A DNA stretch of 64,000 nucleotides from assembly GCA_005281725.1 (NCBI GenBank), contig SSBO01000001.1:7778801-7842800 (forward strand), read 5' to 3'. Shown one piece after another: positions 13,301-25,500 of this stretch. Every line of letters begins with the position of its first letter. Within the stretch, counting starts at the first letter, position 1. The notes under the pieces were generated by a model. It saw nothing but the letters and a program-made list of their open reading frames with translations. It was not told where the DNA came from and did no database searches. This DNA comes from Wuchereria bancrofti (Eukaryota; Nematoda; Chromadorea; Rhabditida; Onchocercidae). A program made the position numbers and the translations under genes.

Positions 13301-16013
13301 CTGGTGTAATGGTTCGTTTAATGCTTACGCTTACTCCAGTTGTTTGCATACTTTCTGGAATAGCTTTCTCTTATACATATGAAAAGTATCTGGTCGACGA
13401 GGATGATCAATCAAAAAGGTTCATTTTCATTGAGTGTATCTAAAAAAGAAGCTTGTAAAAAATGCTTACCATGAAAAAAGCAACTATATGATTTCTACTT
13501 GTACTTTTTTTAAAAAAAAAAATGTATGTACGTGTTGTTTTTCATTTATTTTGTTCCTATTTAAAGTACCTTATCCTCTGTTGTGAATGCACAATATTAA
13601 ACATACATTTGATTATATCGAAATGTAAAATAAGGTAAAGCATTACAGATTGTATTATCTCTTCTAAAATTTTGGTTCAGTCCGCCGACGGATGTCGAAG
13701 TAGTAATAAATGATGGATGGTAAGATAGAAAACTATTTCAGTGTTAATAATGAAGAGGAAAACAAACATTTATATGATAAAGTCGGAAAAGGTCGGAAAG
13801 GTGGTTCATGGACGAATCAAGCAGCACCAGAGAATGGTGAAATGTCAATTGGTATGAATGCGCGATCTATCGTTTCAGTAGTACTCGTTTTGATGTTGCT
13901 AATGTTTGTCGTCCATTGTACATATGTTACAAGCAATGCATATTCTCACCCATCTGTTGTCTTACAATCACATAATTCTAAGGGGTAAGCTTATTGATAT
14001 TTATGAAACATTATTATCAATAACATGTTTCAGGTGTTTAACAGTGAATAGTAAACTTACGTTATAATGATTAGAGAATTCATTTTAAAAAATGAAATAA
14101 TAATTTGAATGTGACTTTATTATTTCTTTTTTTCGACCTTGAATTATTTCTGAATAATTCTGGAACTGGATTGAAAGGAAAGAACAATTCGATGAGAAGA
14201 ACAATTGGTTTATTTTGTTTATTATAGGGGTCGCGAAATAATGGATGATTTTCGTGAAGCTTATTACTGGTTACGGAAAAATACCGCGGAGAATGCTCGT
14301 GTGATGAGCTGGTGGGATTATGGTTATCAGATAGCTGGTATGGCAAATCGTACCACCTTAGTGGACAACAATACATGGAATAACTCACATATAGCTCTAG
14401 TAATTATTTGTCACTTTTTTCTATTTTTAGTATTCTTGGCGCTGAGTAAAGCTTACAGGTGAAAGATTTTCATTTGGTAATAAATGATACTCTTTTGTCA
14501 AGTGATCAGTTATGTCAGAGCAAAATGTTTTAAATGTGACTTCAATCCGTACTACTCACTGTTCAGAGAACTCATTGAGAATTGGGATGATTATTTTTTA
14601 GGTTGGAAAAGCTATGGCATCAAATGAGTCAACAGCTTATGAAATTATGCGCGCACTAGATGTTGACTATGTTCTGGTTATTTTTGGAGGCGTCATTGGT
14701 TATTCGGGTTGGTTGCTCATTCATTAAATTTGATACCGAGAGTAACTGTAAATTTGGCTTTATCGTCTACTTTAATTTCTGTTTTTGAGTTTTTGAGAAC
14801 TGTGAGCTAAAAAAGAAAAGGATTTAGGAGGATTTTGAGCATAAAATCCGTTTGCCTCATTCTGCTTAAAATAAGGAATTTACTAACTTATACTAAAAAA
14901 ATTATGTCCTGACACCAACTTCAAGATTAAATTCTTTCAGGTGATGATATTAATAAATTTTTGTGGATGGTACGAATAGCTGAAGGTGAACATCCAAAAG
15001 AAATACATGAAGCAAATTATTTTACCGAGTCGGGTGATTACAGCGTTGGAGCAGAAGCTTCCGAAACAATGCTCAGTTCTGTAATGTACAAAATAAGTTA
15101 TTATCGCTTCGGAGACTTTGAAGTAAGTGTTTTAAGAGTTGCTGTGAAATCAAATCAGGATATTTTATTGGGATACCGATGTTGCAATTAGATGATGTTG
15201 AAACATGGTTGGATCTAAATCTTCGAATAAGACTGACAGGACACAGTCAAGTTGACCAAAAATAGTTTAGTTATGACCAGACGTTTTGAACTATCGATAA
15301 GTTTAATCAATTATGATCAGTGGTTGAAAAGTGCTTTCTAATTTCTCAAAGTATTGCATTATTTTGAAATTAAGGCTTCAATTTTTTTTTACTTCTCAAA
15401 TGAGATCAAGTTTCAGATGAGTTATCTAAAACCAGCAGGTTTTGATAGAACCCGTGGTTATGTAATTGGTCGAAAAAATATTGTACTGGAACACTTGGAA
15501 GAAGCTTATACGTCACAAAACTGGCTTGTGAGAATTTACAAAGTGCTGAAGCAGAAGAACAGACCGGTGATTCCAAAGAAGAACAGGCGAAAACAGCCAG
15601 CGATACTTTCCTATTCAAAGAAAGTATGGATATTTACTTATGCATCCTTCAAATATCTTTATTTAAAAGTGAATAGAAAGAATTAAACTTCCCTATGTAT
15701 CACTCATTTCTAAGTGTATTCCTCATCATTTGTTGCAGATTCCTCGATTTTGGAAAAATTTGGGTGGAACTCAGATCTTTTCTAAAAATTTTCATTGTCT
15801 CAATTTCCAAACTTTATTAGCTATTTGTTAAAAGTTCTTTGTTATAATATTTCATTTCAGTGTTATTAATTTATTGAAAAATCATAGTGCCCAGTTTCAC
15901 TCACTTTAAATTATTAACACATATATCATAATTTTCAGGATAAGTCAAAGAAAGGAATCGTGCAAGGAAAACCAGTAGTAGTGAAAGGACATCGGCCACC
16001 GAAGCGTGCTTAA
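10391..16013 (+). CDS. stt3: STT3, catalytic subunit of the oligosaccharyltransferase complex
   Basis: Fifteen exons: 10391-10575, 10839-10947, 11295-11404, 11682-11841, 11958-12141, 12362-12495, 12598-12724, 12859-13062, 13268-13418, 13742-13984, 14228-14399, 14602-14707, 14941-15122, 15417-15623, 15939-16013. Total 2349 nt, 782 residues (human STT3A 705, STT3B 826). It transfers the lipid-linked glycan to Asn in N-x-S/T sequons in the ER lumen. Visible landmarks: first-loop acidic motif IHEFDPW (D60), about a dozen hydrophobic segments, [19 protein letters not shown] (SVSE 364-367), the catalytic-site signature WWDYG at 564-568, and the conserved NNTWNNS glycosylation segment (583-589). The C-terminus is an unusually basic tail ending GHRPPKRA. 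Least certain is the donor of exon 14 (AAA|GTATGG at 15624), chosen because it alone keeps phase 0 into the last exon with a good consensus. The exon 9 to 10 join skips a decoy acceptor at 13680. Confidence 0.95.
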
Positions 16014-19000
16014 GAATTCTGCGATCTTCTAGATTGTATAAATGAATTTGTTTTTCACCCGGCACTGATCGGGTGAATGTTCGTTTATGTTTTTGTTTAC
16101 GGGAATTTAGGATAAAGGAATTCAAAAGAAAAAAGGACAAAACTAAAAAATGAAAATACAGTATCAAACACTACTTTCAATCAAAATGAACTTTTTCAAA
16201 AGGTCTGTCGAATGAGGTTGGTCATTTCAATTATATTTTTCTGATTAAAAAAAAAATTATATCCTAATTTGCGATGCTTTGCTACTGGTTTCCGTATATA
16301 ATTGTTCTTTTATAACCGGTTTTTTTTTTCTTAAATTTCTTTCATTGTCTTCAATTCAAGAACTCATTAGGAAATATTTTTGCTCACTAATAGAGAAATA
16401 GAAAAACTAGAGTTGGTTTAAACCAAGTGTTTATATTTTCGTATTAAGTCTGTGACTAACTTGCTGATTTAAGCTTTTGTGAAGCTATCAGTTTACGTTT
16501 CTACCTTTGAGATTTTTGTACTTTCCTTTTTTTTATTATGCGTTTCTAATTTATTATCTTACTTTTTATGCAATTGATTATTTGCAAAGTTTTTATAATT
16601 TCGGGAACTTGGAAGAGGACAGTTTTCTTTTAAATTGCATTTTTTTGAGGAAATGAAAAGGTCGTTTCTAAATAAGAAAGAAAAAATTATTGTGAAGCAC
16701 ATAGTTTTTTCTTCGTTTGTAGCAGTATAGAAAATGATGCTAATAATGAAAACTTAGTCACATAACTGCAATTTTTAGAAAATTTTTCAATTCCTAATTT
16801 GAAAAAGTTGTTTGTTATTAGAAAACTGGAAGCCTGCTTCTAATCTCGAATGTAATGTTGGCGTGAATTGTTTGGCTGTGATTTTAAATCACTTCAGTTC
16901 AGCTTTAGAAAAGTTACTGATCATGGTTAAATTATTTAAAATTGCAAATTTAGAAAATGATAGGTCATTTGTATGACATATACTAAGTACTGATATTTAT
17001 TAATATCGTTGTTCATTTTGTTTTGCCCACTCGATATTTATTAAATATTTTTTTAAATTTCCTGGGATCCTCTGCTTCTTTCAGTGGATTTTCAAACCTG
17101 TTAGAGATAGTATTGCTAATCAGCTAATGGCTTATGTTAACCTATAAAATTGATTTTCAGGTGAGATTTTAGGTGTAAACCTTTTTTCGTACTTAATGGT
17201 GGACAAGTGAAAATGTTTCTTAATTCTGCAAATTTTTTTTCTTCTTTAGGGTAGTTCATCAATAAGTTTGTTCGTTAATTTCTTCATTTCTCCTTTGCTT
17301 TCAGGAACTTTTGTCATTTTTTAAAATTCTTGGCAATGATACCTTTTTTTGTTATTTAGGATATTTCTTTGTGTTTAAGAATTTTGCTTGTTACAATACT
17401 GTTATTGTTGCTGGTCACATTTCTCTCTTATGTTTAATCTTGTTACATATACCTTTTTTCTCCTAAAAAAATTGTTGTAGTAAAATTTATTACAGATCAT
17501 TTCATCTATTCAGTAAACATAGTAGTTATTACTTGCATTACTCAGATTGTAAGGTTATTCAGTTGAGCATTTTCGATGTTTACTATATCGCATACCAATT
17601 ATGCCTTCAGAAAAGGCTAAAAATAGCAAACTTATTGTTTCAGTAAAATGACATATTAGTCAGGTAGAATTCTGTTAATGGACCTTCATAGTTTTCATGA
17701 AATTTCAGGAAGATTTTTGTTCTTTCTTATCATTGCGTAATTATTACGTAATTGTTGCAATATCGATAAACAATATGCAAACCTATTTATTTTATATTCA
17801 CATAATGCTTAATATAAATGTTATTAGTTAATATGAGCTGATGTCAAAGATAAAAGAATCTGTTGAGTAAGAGAAAACTGTGCAACGGCAGTGAAGAATT
17901 TTGCACAGGATATTAACGATTTTGCATTTTATAGATTTATTGAATCTTCTGTAGTCTATTAATAGTATGAACCAGTAATGGAGATTAATCAAAATATTTG
18001 GACATTCGAGCTAGTATAATTTGTATTTTACATATTATTTGTAATAAAATGAAGTCACTTTCATAGTCATTCCACTTTTACATTTTTGTGTAGCACATAA
18101 ATATTTTCGTTTGCTGTGCCGGACCTGAACATTATAAGTATCAAATTTCAGCCCACTGAAACTGACAATACATTCCAGTTCACTAAAATTGATATCAAAT
18201 TTCAGCTTACTATTACTAAATTTTTGTTTTTGTTGTCTATATCTATTTTACAAGATTATGATTGTAAAAATATAGTCGCATGTGAATTGCTAATAATGTT
18301 GGTCAATTTATTAAGACTTTGAAGTGAATTTGAAAATTTTCCTTACCAAATATGTTTGCTATAAATTATTCCTTTGTGTCGAATCATTACACTATAACAG
18401 TTCCTGGATTCATAATCCTATAATTTATTTGTAAATCGGTACAAATATAAGAGTGTAATATTAGATGAATTAAAACAAATATAATTAATGATAGCAGTAA
18501 TTGTTGATGTAGCTAAAAATGACATGATAATGAATTAACAACATGTTATCAATCTATAAATAATCAATTTCAGAAAAAGCCTGGTCATGTATTAATCACG
18601 AGAACTTCCATATCTTGTTTCTTTGCATTTTACAATGGTATACTTAATATATAAGTATTATTTTATCATTATTAAATAAACCATTAAGTTATAAAGTATG
18701 TTCGATGGGATATTATGATATAGTTTTTATTACTTTTATAAATATTTTTGATGGAATATAATGATATAGTACTTATATAAATTGCTTCAAGCTATGAATG
18801 TAACAATCTTTTTAAGAATAATTTTAAAATGCTGTTGTTTGCTTTTTGGTTTTGATTTATTTTATTTTTTTTTTTTTAAATCTGTTAGTGATAAAATGTG
18901 ACTGACATGATTATATTGTTTTCTTTGTGATGATAAATTATCATGGAATTATTAGCAATAAATTACTTTAAGCATAATATTGCGGACAAAAAAAAATTTA

Positions 19001-19300
19001 CCTTAAAAAAATAAGGATAAAAATAGCAGAATTTGAAGAATAGTATAAACTGTATAATTAGAATATATGTTACACATTTATAAACTGCAATCATTTTGTC
19101 CATACTTTCCATTTTCTCTTTTTTTCTTTTCAAAATTCTAATAATTTTTTTTTTCATTGTAAATTAGCTATATTTGCATTTATAATATAGTTTAAGTAAT
19201 CGCTCATTTTCCTGGTTGCTTTTAGGTATTTTTGGCTAAGAATTTTGAAATACGAAACTGCTACGAAATTGGATTATATTTTCTATTATCAAAGGCTTTT
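16014..19300. other. intergenic region between STT3 and COQ10
   Basis: About 3.3 kb of A/T-rich DNA, including the STT3 3' UTR and COQ10 upstream sequence. Small direct duplications are visible (ATATCAAATTTCAGC-type pieces near 18135-18210; GATGG.ATAT.ATGATATAG near 18705 and 18750). No exon with recognisable homology was found. Confidence 0.5.
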
Positions 19301-19333
19301 TTAGATATGTTAATGACTGTGCAATGGTATTAA
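19298..19333 (+). promoter_or_regulatory. acceptor and overlapping upstream ORF at the COQ10 start
   Basis: GCTTTTTTAG ends at 19304, a candidate spliced-leader acceptor. Nineteen bases later is the main ATG (19324). An earlier ATG at 19307 opens MLMTVQWY and stops at 19333, overlapping the real start out of frame. Scanning ribosomes would meet this start first; an effect on COQ10 output is inference. Confidence 0.45.
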
Positions 19334-20638
19334 AATACGTCTATTTCATATCACGGAGAAATTTGTTCCTTTCATTGAAACAGTTGGCAAATTTAAAGGA
19401 ATATCAAGAAAAACGTCTTGTTGGGTAATAATTGTAATGCATTCTTTCAGTTAGAAATTTTTTGAACTTTTAGTGTTAGCATATGATTGGATGCGTAAAA
19501 TGCACGAATAAATCGTAGGAATTTAATGTAAAGTTTTAATATACAGTAAGAAGTAATTGTAGTTTGATTGAAACAGCTATTTAAGCTTCTTGATTATATA
19601 GGACTATTTATTATGAGTAGTGATAGTTATTATTTAATAATTTATCATTTAGAAGAATTGAGGTTATGATCACACTTTGATGATTAGATCATAGTCTGAA
19701 TAAAACTTTAAATGATCAGTTGAGAAGTTGAGGAAGTTCATTTCTCAGCCAGTAATGTCTCTTTTCTTTAAGCAGGATTAAGGACTTGTTAGAATAGTTT
19801 ATATTTTCTTTAGGTACACTGCAGAGGAGATGTTCAATATCGCAGCAAATGTATCCGAATATCCTCAGTTTGTACCATGGTGTCAAGGTGCCAGTGTTAC
19901 AGTAAGTTACATTTTTTTTCCATTCCAGTTCTTTGGAGATTAAGTATTTAAAGGACGATTTTACTAGTGATTTAAATAAGACTAAAAATAGTCATTTATT
20001 ATATTTGTTTATGGCTTATACCATGGTTCATCTCACGTATTTTTCAGTTATTACAAAGGTTAACATATTTCCAGAAACATTCACCAAATTTGTTTACTGC
20101 TCGGCTGAAGATTGGTTTTCCACCTGTTTGTGAAACGTATACGTCTCGAGTTTCTACCGTAAAACCAAGCATAGTTCGAGTAAGTTATCGAATGATTTTA
20201 ATACTACTGAATGTAAGGAAAAACGTCTTGTTGGGTAATAATTTACTATACAAATGTGATTGATTAGTCGATAGCTTTAGCATCGGAAAAAGTGTATTTT
20301 TCAAATATAATGAATAAATATTTATAAGAATTTGTTGAAAAAAATGATAACTACAACAGTTGTTTCAGTCTGTATGTACCGACAAAACGCTATTCAAAAT
20401 ATTGGAATCGACATGGCAATTTAGTGCAGATCAAACTAACAATACTCGTTCTTGTACTCTAATATTTAGTCTTACTTTTGAATTCCATTCAGTGTTCCAT
20501 ACCGTTCTTGCACATCACTTTTTCGATCATGTTGTGGAAAGTATGGTTGTAGCATTCTTAAAAAGAGCTGAAACTAAATATGGTCCACCATCTTTCGATC
20601 ATTACAAAAACTTTAAGATTTTAAAAAAAGTCCGGTAG
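19324..20638 (+). CDS. coq10: COQ10, mitochondrial coenzyme Q-binding START-domain protein
   Basis: Four exons: 19324-19424, 19814-19901, 20075-20179, 20369-20638; 564 nt, 187 residues. COQ10 binds coenzyme Q in the mitochondrial inner membrane/matrix and is needed for its efficient use in respiration and biosynthesis. Residues 1-25 are basic and hydrophobic without acidic residues (SRRNLFLSLKQL), a plausible matrix-targeting presequence. Family landmarks in order: YQEKRLVGYTAEEMF, VSEYPQFVPWCQ (compare human YKFVPWC), LKIGFPPVCETYTSRV, SRSCTLIFSLTFEFHS-type sequence with the human-like TCTLDF.ISFEFRS pattern, and HHFFDHVVESMVVAF near the C-terminus. Length is typical once the presequence is allowed. 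An ATG at 19307 upstream opens an out-of-frame 8-codon ORF that overlaps the start. A 26-bp copy of the exon 1 end sits in intron 3. Confidence 0.95.
20218..20243 (+). repeat. 26-bp copy of the COQ10 exon 1 donor region inside intron 3
   Basis: Positions 20218-20243 repeat 19408-19433 exactly, including the last 17 coding bases of exon 1 (GAAAAACGTCTTGTTGG) and the donor GTAATAATT. The flanks are unrelated apart from a few bases. The second copy lies in the intron after exon 3 and carries a potentially functional 5' splice site. Confidence 0.85.
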
Positions 20639-21780
20639 TAGTGGTTTAGAAGTTTCAAAAATTTGCATTAATATGTATTATCAAAAGCATTAATTCGCTC
20701 TTTACTTTATTACTACTGTTGTTAGTAGAGCAATACATATCGATGTAAAATAAACCTAATTAAGATAGTAGAATTGAAAAGATCTATAAATATAAAATAT
20801 CTATAGAACCAATTATAAATAGGAAAAGGGGGAATTATTTATAAATGAATCGCTGGTGTATGGTGATGATGCAGGGAACGGAAAGAAGAAAGAAGTAAAA
20901 TGGGAAAAAAAAGGTACGAGTTGGAATGGAACATCGATGAACAACAACGAAAGAAATAAAAGTGGATTCGCGCTAACTTAGGAAAAAGGTAAAAGTTGTA
21001 AAAGATGTGTAATTGAGGAAAGAAAGATAGGAACTATCGATATATATATATATTAATAAGGTGATCAATAATGGCATAGGTAAATTTGGTTATCTCCCTT
21101 AACTCAATCTATTTCTTCAACGTTAGAGAGAGTCAATGAAATAATTTTAATTTGTTTCAAATTTCCAGTCGGTATTTATTTAGGCATACATTTTTTAATT
21201 TCGTGATTGTTCTTCGTTTCTAATATTTTATGCATATTGTCTTATATTGTATGTGGCAGTACTAGTGCTTAATGTTTTTGGAATAAATGTTGTATTTGTT
21301 GGAAGAATCAAATAGAATAGTGAAGATGTGAATTAAATGAAATGTTTTGTTGGTTAATATTGTTTAGATCTATCCATAAAATGTTAAAAAATAATTGTGC
21401 ATGTACTAAAGTATCATCATACTAAATGATACATAGATTTAATAAGTTTATTAAACAAATAATGGGGCAAACGTGATGCAGTTCATTTTTATTATAATAA
21501 ATGGAAAATTCTGGTGAGGCTATATTTTATAAATGAGATTTAATTTAAGAACAATTGTTTTGGCATTTTTGATAGAATGAACATGAATCGGTTTTATCTG
21601 ATGTAACTATGTGGAAGTGTGTGTGATTTTTTTTTTTTTTAATTTTTAAATGTGTAATAAACTAATAGCAGAAATTAGCGTATAAATATAGAAATGCTCC
21701 TTTGCATTTGAAAGTTTTCTTCTATGATAGCTAGTACGACAAAATAACGTAAAACTAAATAATAAGCAATTAATTCGCTA
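20639..21780. other. 3' flank of COQ10
   Basis: A/T-rich, no open frame with recognisable homology. It contains purine-rich sequence (20870-21030) and a short TA run near 21040. It is the first part of the spacer between the convergent COQ10 and RDE-4 genes. Confidence 0.5.
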
Positions 21781-21785
21781 CAATA

Positions 21786-22150
21786 TGGTGCTGTCAAGTT
21801 GTAGCAGGTGGTAACGAGTGGTATTAAGTACTAACAAATGGTATGAAGTGGTGCAAGTGGCACCGGATGGTTGCAATTAGTTGCTTGTAGTGGTGGTAAA
21901 TAGCAGCGAGTGAAGCGAGTGTACAAAGTGATGGCACGTGGTGTAAATGATGTCAACCACCAGCGAGTGCCATGGCGGTAACTGGTAGCATAGTGGCAAA
22001 TGTAGTGGGATGGCAAATGGTGGCAAGTGGTTGCAATGCAGATCATAACAAACGGTTGTAAGTGGCAGTAGGCGGATAGCCAGTGATGGCAACTGATAGC
22101 AGATGACAACAGGTGATAGTATTTAGTAGCAAATGGTGGCAAGTAGTAGC
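21786..22150. repeat. degenerate GT-rich minisatellite
   Basis: About 360 bp in which GTGGCAAATGGT / AAGTGGTAGC-like units of roughly 11-13 bp recur with many substitutions (for example AAGTGGTGC, AAGTGGCAC, GATGGCAAATGGTGGC). Base composition is far less A/T-rich than the flanks and strand-asymmetric (G+T on the plus strand). Open frames on the minus strand here are by-products of the repeat. Confidence 0.7.
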
Positions 22151-22552
22151 CTATTAGAAATTAAATCTTGAATAGATTATTTCAGATGAATAGTTGGTAG
22201 TTGATAAAAATGAGATTTTTTTATTTGTCAATTCAGTTTGAGTCTTCGACTTGTCGAGTGTTGGGATATCGTTTTATTGAATGCATCAAATAAAATTATA
22301 GTATAAACATCAAGTCATCACATAGAAATGGGTTGAATAAATTATAAAAAACATTCGAAAAACAAACCAAATTAAATCAGTGGTAACTGTTCATTTCATA
22401 TACATCAATTCCCAAAAAGACAGTTTTGGAAAACATCATATTTTTTGGTGGGTATCTTATTTTGGTTCCCTGATGCAAACATTGGAAATGATAAACTTTT
22501 AAATTCGTATAGAAAAAATCAATGCAAAGAAATTTTCCGGATTAATAATATC
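22151..22552. other. 3' flank of the RDE-4-like gene
   Basis: Four hundred bases of A/T-rich sequence between the minisatellite and the RDE-4 stop codon. It presumably holds the RDE-4 3' UTR. Nothing else seen. Confidence 0.5.
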
Positions 22553-25500
22553 TTACTGCTTTTCGGGTGATGAATTTTGACTTCCATTTTCTGGAGAATT
22601 TTTAGCTGCGGAATTAACCGCTACTTGCGTCTCTAATGAATTAGTGGAATTTCGTGCTGGCTCAGGGGTTTGCATAAACAATTCCAAATGTATGAGTGCA
22701 ATTCGTGCAGCATAATTTTTTGCATCCTCTTCCGTCGCTCCAAATCCATAGAAAGCATTCTTCATATCATTAGGACCATTAATTGACAACATACACTGAA
22801 GGTTACCTGGAATAATTTTTTATGAAATTGTAATCTCAAAAACATTTTCTTTACATTCTCACCCATTACATTACCTGTTCTGAGTTATTTCTCAATTTAT
22901 CCCTCAATTCTTGTTTCTTAAATGAAATCAAAATGCAGAATATTTTTACAAAATAAAATTAAACATACCATCCAAGTCTGGTTCAAGAAATACAAATTTC
23001 AATTTCTGATTCAGAAAAATCTTGTTGATATTTTCGTCACCCGAATTAATCAATTCAGTCAATTTTTTTGTAAGATCCTGTGTACCATTGCCATTTTGAA
23101 ATACAGCACGAACTTTTTGCAACGATTGTAGAGGCATTACTGCATCCCCAGATACACTCGGAGGCAGATTCTTAATAATTATAATTCAGCAAATATATTT
23201 GAAGAAATGATATTTAAACAATTCTAAATTTTTTCAGTCTGAACTTTAATTATTAGCTACAATTACATTTGCTGCAGATTCATTACTACTCGTAGTCTCT
23301 TGACTTGCAGCAGCAGCAGGAGGAAACATCGCATTTTCAACATCATATGCCAAATCTTTCCAATTTTCTAATTGAGCGCACATTTTTTGGGCTGCTAGTG
23401 TCTTTGCAATCTGTAATACATTTCCATATATGCTCAAAAAACCCGAAAAGAGGCTTTCAATTCACATAAAAGTTGAGAAAGCAAAATTGGAGAGAAAGGA
23501 ACTACTGGAAACAATTTTCAGGTAGATAAACATAATGGTATAATAATTTTGACAGTTATTATTAATTTACTTTCTTCGTTTTTCCATGCGCCACTACATG
23601 AATCTTCCCTACTGTGCATGTAGCAATGAAAATCCGTTGATTTGTAGGTCCTTCTTCATCGATTTCATATGTAGCATTTAATAATTTCAACTTTTGACAT
23701 CTAAAATGGGACGATGAGAGTTTTAAGAACTTGAAAATAAGGAAGTCTAAACTTTAGTTTATAGCCAAAATTACTTGTTACGTAAATAAAATAGAAAATC
23801 CTATAATATAATATTAGGTAAAGTTTTGCAACAATAAAAAGAATCGAACCTTTCATTTACTTTTCCTACCCAATTTTCTATAACAGAATCATCAGTACTT
23901 CCTCGATTTTGAAAATCTATCGTTAAATTCTCCCTGCAAAAAAAAAGGACCACATTTGATTCTAATACAACAGACAATCTTAACACTCTCATTTTCGTTC
24001 CATTTTAGATGTCGAAAGCACATAAAGGAAAAAATCAATATAACGAAAAAATCCAGAACAGATGTTTTAGAAGGTTAATTGCATTTCGGTTTCCAAATAA
24101 GTACCATACATTTTGAATTATAACTGTCAGAAATAATAAGCATCTATAAAGTATATTTTATAAGACAAATACAGAAAGAATAATCAGAAAGACACAAATT
24201 ATTTTTTTACCATCTATCAGGTCATCATATATATATATATATATGGAGAGTTTCACAGCCTTACCTAAAGTGTTAAACGCAAACAAGAAATTAGGAAGTT
24301 GTTCTCTGCCTTACTAATATTAATGATGATGTTATACATTCCTCCAGTTTGTAATCCAGAAAAGCTTCGGGCAGTATTTAGTTCAAAGTTTTAACTGTTA
24401 ACAGGTTTAATTGCAGTATTTATGCAATCTCACGAAGTTGTTTCTCAATAATAACCTATGGGCAACCACACTAAACTTTATTCATAGAGTTATTAATAAG
24501 ACAAAAGCATAAAGATACCAAATTTTATTCTAATAAAGCAATAAGGAAAATATTATTTTTTATTTCAACACATGCCTAGCTATAATTTATATAGTCTGTA
24601 TCTTGAATTGCCGATATGTTTACAACAAATGTAAAAAAAAAAACCATTACTCACAAATTAGCCAGTGCCTCTTCTTTTGTTTTACCGAGTCCAAAATCAC
24701 TGAATGATTCCTTCTCAATCATCTGAAATAAACTGGATAACCAATTTTATTTGCTGAAAAGAAATACTAAAACCATTTCTCAGAAGGCCAAGATTTTTGG
24801 CTTTTAAGCAAATCAGTTTGAACAAGTATAATCAATGGCGACCATAATATAATTGATAGGTGAAGCAAATTTTCTGGTATAACCATAGAATGCTTAATGA
24901 ATTTTAGGTCAATTACGGTAAAACTCAACATACCCCACGTGTGGGCAGCTCTAGTATTTGTAATATTAAGTATTTGTAATATTGATTGAAGCATCAAAAA
25001 TGAAAAGCTTACATTATTTATTCAACTTATATTATTCCTCAACAAAGGGCAATCAAGTGATAGTGCAGATAAAAAATCAGATCCGTCCTATCTTCTAGAA
25101 ACACGCAGATAACATTACAAATGTTAACTTCGCTCAATTATTTCTATGTATATGCATATACAAATAAAACTTTTTGTCACTAAATAATTCCCTTAAAAAT
25201 TGAACTTCAGAACTACTTTTTTCTTAAACAAAATCAAAAAAGAAACCTTTTTTAGCATATCTTTTGCAGCCATTTGTTTAGCGATTTTCTTTGTTCTTCC
25301 ATAACCCACCGTATGAATGCCGTATAATTCACATCGAGTTGCAAATAAATTACGCTAAAATGATAAGCTTAAACACAATTTACTAAATATTTCAAACGTT
25401 TTATTATATCATAATTTGGAGGAAATACTATACCTGAATTTACACAATGTTAAATCACAACAACTTCATACAGTAAAAAAATCAGATCTGTTCTATCTTC

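Noticed and set aside
13681..13718. Possible extra STT3 exon after the acceptor TTGGTTCAG at 13678-13680
   Set aside because: It would need a 22-nt following intron. Direct joining of 13418 to 13742 is in phase and needs no such intron.
13710..13741. In-frame ATG extension of STT3 exon 10
   Set aside because: Stops TAG, TAA, TAA precede it in frame, and the acceptor at 13739-13741 is the one that restores the STT3 frame.
14080..14388. 102-codon minus-strand open frame
   Set aside because: It is antisense to STT3 exon 11, which contains the conserved WWDYG coding sequence.
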